From: Scheffersomyces stipitis CBS 6054
Taxonomy: Eukaryota; Ascomycota; Pichiomycetes; Serinales; Debaryomycetaceae
Reading direction: 5' to 3'
Length of the DNA: 64,000 bases
NCBI RefSeq assembly: GCF_000209165.1
Contig: NC_009042.1
Location: 2,542,001 to 2,606,000 of the forward strand
Shown here: positions 40,001 to 49,307 of the stretch, one piece after another
Layout: each line of letters begins with the position of its first letter
Position numbering within the stretch: the stretch's first letter is position 1
Notes under the pieces: model-generated
The model's database searches: none
What the model saw: the letters and a program-made list of their open reading frames with translations, nothing else
Told to the model about the DNA's origin: nothing
Program-made: the position numbers and the translations under genes

Positions 40001-43000
40001 TTTGGAGTTACTTCCTATTATTTGGCTGATGCCGACGAGTTGCAAATCAAAATGGCTCAAGGTGCTAAACCCGGTGAAGGTGGGGAATTACCTGGCCACA
40101 AGGTCAGTGCCCAGATTGGTAAGACTAGACACTCTACTCCTGGTGTTGGTTTGATATCTCCACCCCCCCATCACGATATCTACTCTATTGAGGATTTAAA
40201 GCAATTGTTGTACGATTTGAAGTGTGCCAACCCAAGAGCTCGTACTTCTGTGAAGTTGGTTTCTGAAGTCGGTGTTGGTATTGTTGCTGCTGGTGTAGCA
40301 AAGGCCGGTTCCGAAAACATCTTGGTTTCTGGTGGTGATGGTGGTACGGGTGCTGCCAAGCTTACTTCTATCAAGTACGCTGGACTTCCATGGGAACTTG
40401 GTTTGGCTGAATCGCACCAGACTTTGGTCTTGAACGACTTGAGAGGCAGAGTTATCTTGCAAACTGACGGTCAAATTAAGACTGGTCGTGATATTGCCAT
40501 TGCCTGTTTGCTTGGTGCCGAAGAGTGGGGGTTTGCAACAACTCCTTTGATCGCCATGGGCTGTATCATGATGAGGAAATGCCAGACCAATGCCTGCCCT
40601 GTTGGCATTGCTACTCAAGACCCAGAGCTTCGTAAAAAGTTTGAAGGTACTCCTGAGCACGTCATCAACTTCTTCTACTACTTGGCCAACGACTTGAGAA
40701 ACATCATGGCAAAATTGGGTTACAGAACCATCAACGAGATGGTGGGTAGAACCGAGAGATTGAAGGTAAGAGAAGACTTCAGAAACACAAAGAACGCCAA
40801 TATCGACTTGTCGCCAATCTTGACACCAGCCCATACCATTAGACCTGGTGTTGCTACCTACTGTGTCAGAAAACAAGATCACAGATTGCACGTCAGAATT
40901 GACAACAAGTTGATCGACGAATCTGAGTTGACTTTAGCCAAGGGTTTACCAGTCACCATTGACTGTGATGTCGTCAACACTGACAGAACCTTGGGTACCA
41001 CTTTGTCTTACCGTGTTTCCAAGACTTTTGGTGAAAACGGTTTGCCTCATGATACTATTCATGTCAATGCTAAGGGTTCTGCCGGTCAATCATTCGGTGC
41101 CTTCTTGGCTGCTGGTATCACTTTGGAGTTAGAAGGTGACGCCAACGATTACATTGGTAAGGGTTTGTCTGGTGGTAGAATCATTGTCTACCCTCCAAAG
41201 GAATCCAAGTTCAAAGCGGAAGACCAGATTATTGCAGGTAACACCGCCTTCTTTGGTGCCACTTCCGGTTCTGCGTTCATCAGAGGTGTAGCTGCTGAAA
41301 GATTTGCTGTTAGAAACTCTGGTGCTACCATTGTGACTGAAGGCACTGGTGACCATGGTTGTGAGTACATGTCCGGTGGTAGAGTTGTCGTTTTGGGTGG
41401 TACTGGAAGAAACTTTGCTGCAGGTATGTGCGGTGGTATTGCTTATGTTTTAGACATGGCTCAAGACTTCAATAAGAGAGTTAACACTCATACCGTGGAA
41501 TTATCTCAAGTCACTGAACCATCTGAAATTGCTTTCTTAAGAGGTTTGATCGAAGACCACCGTCACTACACCAATTCAGAGGTAGCTGATCGTATCTTGA
41601 ACGACTTCAACAGAATCTTGCCACGTTTTGTTAAGGTTTTGCCTTTCGACTACAAGAAGGTTCTTGAGAAGGAAAAGCAAAAGGCCGAGGAAGCTAAGAA
41701 GAACGAGTTAAATACATTCTTTAAGCTGATCAAGGAAGACCCAGAAGCCGATGTCACGAACGGTGAGGCTGCCAAGATCAAGAAGGGGCATGTTCATATC
41801 ACCTCCAAGGCTAAAGATGGCCACAAGGAACCAAAGGTGTTGGATGTTGAAGACACTATCTTGGACACCGAAGTTGAAAAGAAGGCTCCAGTTAAGTTGG
41901 ACAAGCTTAAAGGCTTCATGAAGTACAAGCGTCGTAACGAAAAGTATAGAGACGCGAAGGCCAGAGCCAAGGACTGGAACGAAATGACTTCCAGATTGTC
42001 CAAGGATGAGTTAAAACATGAGACAGCTAGATGTATGGACTGTGGTGTTCCCTTCTGTACTTCGGACACTGGATGTCCTATTTCCAATGTCATCCCGAAG
42101 TGGAATGAGTTGGTCTTTCAGGACAGATGGTACGATGCTTTGCAGAGATTGTTGATGACCAACAATTTCCCTGAATTCACTGGTAGAATTTGTCCTGCTC
42201 CTTGTAACGGTGCTTGTGTTTTAGGTATCATCGAAGACCCAGTCAACATTAAGTCTGTTGAGTGTGCCATTATCGATCACGGTTTCGAACAGGGCTGGAT
42301 CAAGCCTCAACCACCTACTCACAGGACAGGCAAGACGGTAGCTGTCATTGGTTCTGGTCCCTCTGGTTTGGCTGCTGCAGACCAATTGAACAAGGCTGGC
42401 CACAAGGTCACTGTCTACGAAAGAAGTGACAGACCGGGCGGTTTGTTGATGTACGGTATTCCTAATATGAAGTTAGACAAAAAGATTGTTAAGAGAAGGA
42501 CAGACTTACTCGCTGCTGAAGGTATTGAGTTTGTTTGCAACACCACCGTTGGTGAAGACATCACTGTCGAAGAGTTGAAAGCCTCTAATGACGCTGTTGT
42601 TTTCGCTGTGGGCTCCACAATTCCAAGAGACTTGAAGATTCCAGGTCGTGAATTGAACAATATCAATTTTGCCATGCAATTGTTGCACTCTAACACAAAG
42701 GCTTTATTGGACGATCAGTTGGAAGACATCAGAAAGAACTTGGAAGGTAAGCATGTTGTTGTCATTGGTGGTGGTGATACTGGTAACGATTGTTTGGGTA
42801 CTTCCACCAGACACGGTGCCAAGTCTGTGACCAACTTTGAATTGTTGCCACACCCACCTGCCACCAGACCAAAGGACAATCCTTGGCCACAATGGCCAAG
42901 AATCTTCAGAGTCGACTACGGTCACACTGAAGTTGCCGCTCACTACGGCAAGGACCCAAGAGAATATTCGATCTTGTCAAAGGAATTCGTTGACGATGGC

Positions 43001-43414
43001 GAAGGTAATGTCAAGGGTATCAAGACCGTGAGAGTTGAATGGAAGAGAACCGACTCTGGAGCTTGGCAGATGGCAGAAGTTCCAGGCAGTGAAGAGTTCT
43101 TCCCTGCTGATGTTGTTCTCTTGTCGATGGGTTTTGTTGGTCCAGATGCAGACAACTTGGAAGTTTCCAAGACCAAGAGAGGAACGATCACCACTGTTGA
43201 CCCTAACGTGTACAGAGTCAGCGAGGACGACAACCTCTTTGCCGCCGGTGACTGTAGAAGAGGTCAATCTTTGGTTGTCTGGGGTATTCAAGAAGGTAGA
43301 CAATGTGCTAGAGAAGTCGACAACTTCTTAATGGGCGCCACCAGATTGCCAGGTAACGGTTCAATTGAGCAGAGAAACTACAAATTGTTAGAGGAGTTAG
43401 CTGAAAAGGTTTAA
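37034..43414 (+). CDS. GLT1: NADH-dependent glutamate synthase (GOGAT)
   Basis: 2126 residues, the fused large plus small subunit typical of fungi. It converts glutamine and 2-oxoglutarate to two glutamates with NADH. A 45-residue propeptide precedes the amidotransferase nucleophile Cys46 (DACGVGF). The class II glutaminase domain runs to about 470, and the central and FMN synthase domains follow with 3Fe-4S ligands Cys1177, Cys1183 and Cys1188 (CIMMRKCQTNACPVG). A Gly-rich beta-helix (GXGXG) domain is at about 1270-1520, a charged linker (1560-1640) follows, and then the beta-subunit part. That part has 4Fe-4S cysteines from 1667 (CMDCGVPFC, CPAPCNGAC), an FAD loop VIGSGPSG near 1771 and an NADH loop VIGGGDTG near 1910. 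All catalytic motifs are intact. Codon bias is strong. Glt1 is the second step of the GS-GOGAT route. Confidence 0.99.
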   Translation: MSSYLPQEEFQTNIYQYDETPENTSWASALPVAKGLYNPEYEKDACGVGFTCHLKGEASHKIISDCRNLLCNMTHRGGELNPKDGDGAGLLSSIPHKFLKREFKYHCNIDLPPLGQYGTGNIFFKKDDAVFEKSKSTFESIADSLGLKVLGWRKVPHDSSILGPASLSREPYILQPTVVLSELAGQNDIADDVFVSKYQKDFEKKLYILRKQSSHSIGLHNWFYICSLSNKTIVYKGQLAPNQVYAYYHDLVNADYECHFALVHSRFSTNTFPSWDRAQPLRLAAHNGEINTLRGNKNWMRAKEGVMSSKLFGEEIDKLFPIIEEGGSDSAAFDNVLELLTVNGVLSLPEAVMLMIPEAWQNDTHIDPKKKAFYEWAACLMEPWDGPALFTFADDRYCGANLDRNGLRPCRYYVTDDDRIICASEVGVIEIEPEKILQKGRLQPGRMLLVDTKEGRIVDDRELKNNVASRFDFKSWVLGNMISLGDLIEKLQAREIDLSDKVSDTSYSVQSDPRLVAFGYSHEQASLVLAPMAEGNEALGSMGNDNALACISEQPKLLYEYFRQLFAQVTNPPIDPIREEIVMSLECYVGPQGNLLEMKPDQCNRLLLKSPVLSNSELNAIRNIETVYPKWSVTQIDITFDKPEGIQGYVNTIDRICQQASKAIADNKKIIILSDKATSATRVPISALIATGAVHHHLVRQKQRSKVALIIETAEAREVHHACCLVGYGIDGINPYLAIETLIRMREENLLKNEALTPEKIIHNYKDAIDHGILKVMSKMGISTLASYKGAQIFEALGIDNSVIDRCFAGTASRIKGVTFEYIAQDAFSMHERGFPSRDTIKPVGLPETGEYHWRDGGDAHVNEPAAIASLQDAVKNKNERAYEAYCKKEHEAIRNCTLRGLLDFDVDASTSVPIDQVEPWTEIVRRFFTGAMSYGSISMEAHSTLAVAMNRLGGKSNTGEGGEDSARSIVSENGDTMRSAIKQIASGRFGVTSYYLADADELQIKMAQGAKPGEGGELPGHKVSAQIGKTRHSTPGVGLISPPPHHDIYSIEDLKQLLYDLKCANPRARTSVKLVSEVGVGIVAAGVAKAGSENILVSGGDGGTGAAKLTSIKYAGLPWELGLAESHQTLVLNDLRGRVILQTDGQIKTGRDIAIACLLGAEEWGFATTPLIAMGCIMMRKCQTNACPVGIATQDPELRKKFEGTPEHVINFFYYLANDLRNIMAKLGYRTINEMVGRTERLKVREDFRNTKNANIDLSPILTPAHTIRPGVATYCVRKQDHRLHVRIDNKLIDESELTLAKGLPVTIDCDVVNTDRTLGTTLSYRVSKTFGENGLPHDTIHVNAKGSAGQSFGAFLAAGITLELEGDANDYIGKGLSGGRIIVYPPKESKFKAEDQIIAGNTAFFGATSGSAFIRGVAAERFAVRNSGATIVTEGTGDHGCEYMSGGRVVVLGGTGRNFAAGMCGGIAYVLDMAQDFNKRVNTHTVELSQVTEPSEIAFLRGLIEDHRHYTNSEVADRILNDFNRILPRFVKVLPFDYKKVLEKEKQKAEEAKKNELNTFFKLIKEDPEADVTNGEAAKIKKGHVHITSKAKDGHKEPKVLDVEDTILDTEVEKKAPVKLDKLKGFMKYKRRNEKYRDAKARAKDWNEMTSRLSKDELKHETARCMDCGVPFCTSDTGCPISNVIPKWNELVFQDRWYDALQRLLMTNNFPEFTGRICPAPCNGACVLGIIEDPVNIKSVECAIIDHGFEQGWIKPQPPTHRTGKTVAVIGSGPSGLAAADQLNKAGHKVTVYERSDRPGGLLMYGIPNMKLDKKIVKRRTDLLAAEGIEFVCNTTVGEDITVEELKASNDAVVFAVGSTIPRDLKIPGRELNNINFAMQLLHSNTKALLDDQLEDIRKNLEGKHVVVIGGGDTGNDCLGTSTRHGAKSVTNFELLPHPPATRPKDNPWPQWPRIFRVDYGHTEVAAHYGKDPREYSILSKEFVDDGEGNVKGIKTVRVEWKRTDSGAWQMAEVPGSEEFFPADVVLLSMGFVGPDADNLEVSKTKRGTITTVDPNVYRVSEDDNLFAAGDCRRGQSLVVWGIQEGRQCAREVDNFLMGATRLPGNGSIEQRNYKLLEELAEKV

Positions 43415-43807
43415 AGTTTATAAATCAATGTAAGTATGAAACTGGACACTTCATACTGACTTGATTATAAGGACTTTATATGTGTATAGGACATATGCGA
43501 TTTATAAATGTACAAATAATATGAACATCAGTTGTAGACACTGATATCTTCGGTTGGGTGCAAGTTATGCTCATACTTGCATCTACAAAACCGCCAAATA
43601 AATAACAGATATTGCGATAGTACGGTACTACTGGTGTTCATGATCATGATATGGATGTCAATGAACTGTGGATATCCACGTACTAACAGGTCTTTTAGAA
43701 CAGAAGTACTGATTCTTCCAATACTTAGTGACTGCGAAGCCTTTTGCTTGTGATTCTATTTTGCTACATTACTCTTCGTAAACGCTTCATAAATTATATA
43801 TGTACGA
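43415..43807. other. Convergent GLT1 3' region
   Basis: AT-rich 3' UTRs of convergent GLT1 (+) and the small membrane-protein gene (-). No gene is seen. Confidence 0.6.
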
Positions 43808-44263
43808 CTAACGGTATCCTCTGTAAGTGTTTTTGTCGTCCTCGAACGAGCGGTCGTCGGTGACATACGAATTTGTGCTGACTGGAGCGTAACCCTGGTT
43901 GGGCACATAGGCCAGTGGTGGTTGTTGGTATTGTTGAGCCATGGGAGGCTGAGGCATTGCGTATTGCGGAGCCGGTCTAGGAGGATACATATTTGGATTA
44001 TACTGGGGCTCCTGTTTAGCCACAACATAGGTTGGTTGAGATTTTGTTCTTCTGCAGCAGCAACAGCACAAGGCTTCGACACAGCTGACTCCCATACATA
44101 AGCATTGGATCAAGGTGGAAATCACCCAGAGGGCGAATATACCCCCGAGGACGATCAACACAATGGCGACGATCTTACAGGTTCTGTTGTCCATACATGT
44201 GTCCCAGGATCTGAACGATTTGGCAGTGGACTCCAAATCTCTTCTGGCGAAGTCGACAAACAT
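43808..44263 (-). CDS. Small cysteine-rich membrane protein
   Basis: 151 residues from the ATG at 44263. The frame is open a little further upstream but only from a TTG. The N-terminus MFVDFARRDLESTAKSFRSWDTCMDN precedes one transmembrane segment (VAIVLIVLGGIFALWVISTLIQCL). A cysteine cluster (CMGVSCVEALCCCCC) with adjacent Arg residues follows at the membrane edge, as in palmitoylated proteins. The last 80 residues are Pro/Gln/Tyr-rich and disordered (QYAMPQPPMAQQYQQPPLAY). The layout resembles small fungal plasma-membrane proteins of unknown function. No enzyme motif is seen. A TATATTTATATAAATA block lies about 190 bases upstream. Confidence 0.75.
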   Translation of the reverse strand: MFVDFARRDLESTAKSFRSWDTCMDNRTCKIVAIVLIVLGGIFALWVISTLIQCLCMGVSCVEALCCCCCRRTKSQPTYVVAKQEPQYNPNMYPPRPAPQYAMPQPPMAQQYQQPPLAYVPNQGYAPVSTNSYVTDDRSFEDDKNTYRGYR

Positions 44264-45387
44264 TCTATGCAAATCTGAATCAAGGAAGTTTTAAAAGTGA
44301 CAGTAGTTAAGAAAGCAATATTCAAGCAAACTTAATGTGGTTCAAAGTAGCAGCACTAGGCAAGTGGTAAGATGCAATGAAAGATACAAATGAAAAAGTA
44401 GCAATAGTTGGTAAATTTGAAAGTCAGAGCTGAAATCTAATCGGTGTTGGATCTATATTTATATAAATACTCTCATTCTGATTTAAAACCTACAATTCGC
44501 GGCTGAGTTACTTTTTTTCTGCATGCTTATTTTACGCGTACTCCAGATAAATTTAGTCCTATAAATAGGCACTGCGTAATTGATTGCGATGAGATGCAGT
44601 GAGATGCGAAGAGATGATGTAGACGTCGTGCCAGCAATGGCCAATTTCCAACTTGACTACTTGGCCAAATATTAAGAAACTGTTCGTGTGAGATTTTTGA
44701 AAATCAAAACGAACCTCTATCGTATACCGAAGAGCCACTCTCCAAATGCTAGTATTGCCAGGGATTCTCTTGAGCTGCAAGTGAAACAGTTCAACAAGCT
44801 ATTAAAAGAACATTCTATAAAAAGATCAAAAGTGATCTGATGCTCATGCCACACGTCGTCATATAACTATTTGGATCGCTAGTATGACCAGGACATTCGA
44901 TATGCCATCATTTTTCACCTTTACCCGAGTCCAAAATGCCATGCACGCAGCACTGCCTTTTTTCAGAACCCATAGTGAATTTTTACTACGGTGACACACT
45001 AAGCCAAGTGTGTCTACTGAGCCCCTACTTCATCATGTAACCAATTACCTCTCTGTTAACGTCCTCATCGTGCCTTGCATACGGCAGCTACATCCAGTAT
45101 GGTCTACAGTTGCCAATTGCTATTTGGTCGGCATTTCGTTACACTTCATGGCTGGGCAAGCCTACCGAGGATAGCCTCAATGAAAAGTGGTTGCCATTCT
45201 TACGAGAACTGACTACTTGCAAGTAATTTACCTGGATCAATACAGAAGACTGGTTGATAATGTGTATACCTTTAGAACTGACAGAATTTTTTTACGAGAT
45301 GGCATATTACAATTAAAGACTAACCTAATTGCTACTTAATAAATACCTCCCGTGATCTATATTGAACAATGGGTTTATTATGAATTT
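44264..45387. other. Intergenic region before the LINE array
   Basis: 1.1 kb. The left end is the promoter of the membrane-protein gene (TATA-rich block 44454-44469). The remainder has no open frame worth naming and no recognised RNA gene. It is the flank at the 3' side of the retrotransposon array. Confidence 0.55.
44454..44469 (-). promoter_or_regulatory. TATA-rich block
   Basis: TATATTTATATAAATA about 190 bases upstream of the ATG at 44263. It is a plausible TATA element for the small cysteine-rich membrane-protein gene. Confidence 0.4.
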
Positions 45388-45548
45388 TTTCTTCCAACGA
45401 AATGGCATGTACTACGACTAAAGTCAACCCTATCTACTACAGAGCATAATCTTCCTATAATCTCTACCAAAGGGGAGAGGAAATCCTAAGATAAGCCTCC
45501 GGAGGATATTCACGAAATCACGTGATTTCTGTCCCGTGAATTTGTCCC
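45388..45548 (-). mobile_element. 3' fragment of a LINE, family B
   Basis: Read on the minus strand, this piece begins just after a 12-A tract and ends CATGCCATTTCGTTGG followed by a short A-run (AAGAAAAAATTC). It matches the 3' UTR of the full element at 51333-51527: shared blocks include GACTTTAGTCGTA, ACATGCCATTTCGT and AGGATTTCCTC. It does not match the 3' UTR of the adjacent element (45561-45801). It is therefore a severely 5'-truncated third copy of the same family as the right-hand element, lying at the 3' end of the array. Confidence 0.75.
45496..45529. repeat. Palindromes in the LINE 3' fragment
   Basis: CCTCCGGAGG (45496-45505) and the 16-base perfect palindrome GAAATCACGTGATTTC (45514-45529) correspond in position to the hairpin of the full family-B element at 51448-51468, so a stem-loop near the 3' end is kept although the bases differ. 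Confidence 0.5.
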
Positions 45549-45801
45549 TTTTTTTTTTTTGAATACACCATATATTAAACCTATGTAAACCATACGAGAA
45601 ATATATAGGGGCCTATTGGGCCTTGAGTGAAATACTTCATAGTGAACAATTGAAGAAAAGAGTATTCAAGGGAGAAAATGCAATTAAGCACGAAAAACTG
45701 ATAATTTTGCAATCAATTTGACAGTGTGAGACTCCTGAACAAAGTCAGTATACTCACTAAAAACCCATATGAAGGAGAAAATTAGAGAATAAAGACATAA
45801 A

Positions 45802-48800
45802 TTAACGAAGCGTACAATTGACGAGTATCCATTCTTCTAGTGCCGGCGTGTCCATCTGCTGGCGCAGAGCCAGAGAGGTACGTCGTCGGAAGCGTAGAGA
45901 AAGAACCCCATCAATATACTCGTTGATCTTGTACGCAGAAGATCGATCAATCAGAGGATTGGCAATCACAAAGGAGAAGGAGCGAAGGGGAAGCGAGTAA
46001 GAGTTCCAAATATGAAGTGTGACAGGACATTCAAAGATCACATGAACCATGGAATCAGGAACCTGTCCACATAGGAAACAGTTCCCGGGATTAGGTTGAG
46101 AGATAAAATGGGGGTAGTGAAGCCGACCAAGAATGAAGAGATGATAGGGTTGTAAAGCACCAGGGCACCCTTTCTGAAATGAGGCAAGTTTGGACCAAAA
46201 GGTGGACCAGTCTCGGTAAGAGGGGGAACGAAAATTGGAAAGTCGTGATGGCCATGATGGTATAACCGGGGTCTTATCAACTAGTTTCTTGGAAATACTG
46301 TGGAATGAAGTGGCTGGGTCAAGAGGACGTGATTTGGGGCCCTTCTCCCACATGAAGGAGATAGTGTCCTGAGACCGGCGAGGAAGATAAAGCTGAGAAA
46401 GTTCAGCAGGAGAAATATAAATGGCCAGGTGGTAACTCGAGAAATGAACGGTAGAGAAGAGACGGAACCACGCCTGCAACCAAGACCGTGCTGGAGCTGG
46501 AAGACGGCGAAGAGTGTCCCGATAAAGATCGACCACAAGGTTTTCCATACCGTAGATAAAATTGTACCAGGGATAATGGAAGTGACGAAGGGGTCTGCCG
46601 GGAGAAGGAGTACAGTAAAGATCAATCGTACCTCTGAGGGTGCGGTCAAGCGTTTTTTGTAATGCGATCTTAATGGCATTGAACTCAAAATTGTCACTAG
46701 TGTGGAGAAGTTTAAAAATTTGTTCCGCCCGTTTTCCTTCAAGTTGATTATGAATGTTAATCATTCCGAATCCACCCAGGGAGAGGGGTTTGCAAAGAAT
46801 CGAGGGTGGTAAATTGAATCGAAATTTGTTACAGATGGTATCTTCAAGCGAGGAAATAAGTTGATAAGGAAGTGGAGAGTGAATGTCCTTGAAATAGAGG
46901 GTGGAGAAGATAAAGCTGCCATAGAGTTGAACAGCCTGGGCAATAGGAATGTCATCGACTGGAGTGGAGCGAATTTTGGCTTGTAAGAATCCGATATGTT
47001 TGCCCCATGGGGAGGATAAGCTGTTGTCGTAGTCTGATAGGGCAAAAGGAATTCCTAGATATTTAAACTTATCAGGATCAAAAGGTTGTACCGGATAAGG
47101 AAGATGTCTTAAATAGTCAGGAGGAGATTGATTGGTGAGAGAGTAGACAATGGTTTTATTGGGATTTACCCGTAGGGAGGAGGCACGTTCAAATTCTCCT
47201 AAAAGCATGAGAAGTGAAAATTGGTCGAAGAAGGTATGAGTGTAGATAATCACATCATCCGCATATGCTGCGTATGTGAAATGACGTTCCGCACAAAGGT
47301 TGTGATCAAGAATAAAGTGAGTTAATGAAAAATGTACTCGAACTAGAAAAGTTTCAAGAACAAGGTTGAAAAGAAATGGGGAAACAGGGTTGCCTTGTCG
47401 GGTTCCCATGGTTAAAGGGAACGACCGACTTTTGAAGCCGTTGATAAAGAGCTGACCGTATTGTTGGGTGGTAACGGCCATAAGAAATTTTATGATGCGA
47501 GGCCCAAAATTGGCCTGTTTAAGGGTTTTGAGAATAAAGGGATGGTGAATACTATCGAAAGCCTTGTGAAAATCGATCGAAACCAAAGAGGTATATTCGT
47601 CATAAGAACGGGTGTCATTGTGTTTCCGGATATGATCAGTAATGGCACGGAGATTGAATATGTTTTCATTAATATCGCGAGTTGGAATAAATCCAGCTTG
47701 ATCGCGTCCAATCAAGGTGTCAGAGACCTTATTGAGGCAACGATTAATATGAAGGGAAAGAAGACGCAATCCTGTTGATATTAAGGAAATTGGTCTTTTA
47801 TTTTCGATAGCGTCAGACCGTTTCTTTTTATGAAGAAGAATGATGTTAACGTATTTCATGGAGTTTGGTAATTTTCCGCCTGACATGAGGTGGTTACCGA
47901 CTTCGGTTAGAGGTTTGCCAACTATTGGCCAAAGATCTCGAAGTACCTGGAAGTTAATGCCATCGTCTCCTGGTGCTGATTTGAAATTAACCAGTTTGAG
48001 GGTAGATTCAAGTTGTTTGACATCAAAAGGAGTTTCAAGGTCATTCTTTTGGGTTGTGGTGAGCCGAAAGGGAAGATCAAGAAGGAAGAAATCTTGTTCG
48101 GATAGATCAATATTTTTAGGAGGTCGGTTGAGTTTAGCGAAGAAATTGTATGCCAAATTTAGGATAGTGGGAGTGGTGGTGGCGGTCTCACGTTGTGCAT
48201 TGGTAAGACATGTGATTATAGAGTCGGTGACCGGCTTCATGAATCGTTTTGATGGATCTGGTTTAGGTTTTGCGGATCGGGGAAAAGCATGTACAAGATA
48301 TCGATGAAGGATATGAACCCTTTCATCAATTTCTTTTAATAACATGTCCCATTCAATGGAAGGGTTACATAATGGAAGATGACGTATCAGTAAGATAGAC
48401 TCAAGTACGAAAGGATCGGAAAGAATGTAAGCAGGAAAATTCTTACGGGATGTTCCGAAAACGATTTGAGGGTGAGTAGAAAGAAGAAGCGTAAGACTGA
48501 CTGAATCATGAGTTGAGTTGTTGATGATGGTTTGGATGTCACATGATAAAAGATTTGGTAGTAAGTGTGAGTTAATATGGATGCGATCTAAACGCCTTGG
48601 GGATAGTCCATTCCTGACATTATTTGTGAAACGTATTTCATTTGGATGTAAATGTCTGAAGCAATCAAGTAAGCTGAAAACACTAGAGAATTCAGTGAAC
48701 GCAACACGAATTTGTACCTCTCTAAGCCAGGATGAGTGGGGTTTGAAAGCGTCCAAATCAGGGTTAAGAACATGGTTGAAATCTCCCCCGACAAGGAGCT

Positions 48801-49290
48801 GGGTGAAATTATGATGAGAACGTATATAATTCTTGATTTTTGTGATCATTTGGGTTTGAGGGCCAGCTTGGCCAGGTTCAAGATACATATTTATAAGTGT
48901 ATAGGGTGAGGAGTGTCCTTCAATCATGAAGTCGACATCACATGTTCTACTATCAGTATCTGAGCCAATGGAAATGGAATTGTTGCTAAGAATAGTAATT
49001 TTCTTGTTGAGAATCGATTTTTGAATAACAATTGCACTTAAGCAGCCGTAGTATGGAATTATCAATTGAAGACCCCTTCCAGAGAGGTGGAAGCGGAAAT
49101 GAGTGAGAGCTTCTTCTGATGCGAGACGTAGTTCTTGAATAAGTAAAATGTCAAGGAATTTAATACGATTGAAAATATGAAAAATACGGTCGCAAGCGTA
49201 TTGAAAATGACCCTTATGTTCAATGTTTTGGGTGCAAATTTTTAAAGTATTTGCACTATGGGCAATTGTTTGATTTTTCTTTTTTGTCAT
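45802..49290 (-). CDS. LINE ORF2: endonuclease-reverse transcriptase (family A)
   Basis: 1162 residues, intact. The N-terminal APE-type endonuclease shows TQNIEHKG, LLIQE (about residue 52), GGDFNHVLNPD (about 170) and RRLDRIHI. Its last motif reads NSTHDSV, where most relatives have SDH. The reverse transcriptase follows, with RPISL, DQAGFIPTR, SIDFHKAFDSI, GTRQGNPVSPFLFNL and the catalytic YADD at residues 676-679. The C-terminus carries a CX2CX8HX4C knuckle (Cys1071, Cys1074, His1083, Cys1088). The enzyme nicks target DNA and copies the element RNA from the nick. The first ATG sits 18 bases after the stop of a 62-codon leader frame and just after an A10 tract. The sequence is distant from the ORF2 at 51528-55079. 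Confidence 0.95.
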   Translation of the reverse strand: MTKKKNQTIAHSANTLKICTQNIEHKGHFQYACDRIFHIFNRIKFLDILLIQELRLASEEALTHFRFHLSGRGLQLIIPYYGCLSAIVIQKSILNKKITILSNNSISIGSDTDSRTCDVDFMIEGHSSPYTLINMYLEPGQAGPQTQMITKIKNYIRSHHNFTQLLVGGDFNHVLNPDLDAFKPHSSWLREVQIRVAFTEFSSVFSLLDCFRHLHPNEIRFTNNVRNGLSPRRLDRIHINSHLLPNLLSCDIQTIINNSTHDSVSLTLLLSTHPQIVFGTSRKNFPAYILSDPFVLESILLIRHLPLCNPSIEWDMLLKEIDERVHILHRYLVHAFPRSAKPKPDPSKRFMKPVTDSIITCLTNAQRETATTTPTILNLAYNFFAKLNRPPKNIDLSEQDFFLLDLPFRLTTTQKNDLETPFDVKQLESTLKLVNFKSAPGDDGINFQVLRDLWPIVGKPLTEVGNHLMSGGKLPNSMKYVNIILLHKKKRSDAIENKRPISLISTGLRLLSLHINRCLNKVSDTLIGRDQAGFIPTRDINENIFNLRAITDHIRKHNDTRSYDEYTSLVSIDFHKAFDSIHHPFILKTLKQANFGPRIIKFLMAVTTQQYGQLFINGFKSRSFPLTMGTRQGNPVSPFLFNLVLETFLVRVHFSLTHFILDHNLCAERHFTYAAYADDVIIYTHTFFDQFSLLMLLGEFERASSLRVNPNKTIVYSLTNQSPPDYLRHLPYPVQPFDPDKFKYLGIPFALSDYDNSLSSPWGKHIGFLQAKIRSTPVDDIPIAQAVQLYGSFIFSTLYFKDIHSPLPYQLISSLEDTICNKFRFNLPPSILCKPLSLGGFGMINIHNQLEGKRAEQIFKLLHTSDNFEFNAIKIALQKTLDRTLRGTIDLYCTPSPGRPLRHFHYPWYNFIYGMENLVVDLYRDTLRRLPAPARSWLQAWFRLFSTVHFSSYHLAIYISPAELSQLYLPRRSQDTISFMWEKGPKSRPLDPATSFHSISKKLVDKTPVIPSWPSRLSNFRSPSYRDWSTFWSKLASFQKGCPGALQPYHLFILGRLHYPHFISQPNPGNCFLCGQVPDSMVHVIFECPVTLHIWNSYSLPLRSFSFVIANPLIDRSSAYKINEYIDGVLSLRFRRRTSLALRQQMDTPALEEWILVNCTLR

Positions 49291-49307
49291 TATATTTTTT
49301 TTTTGAT

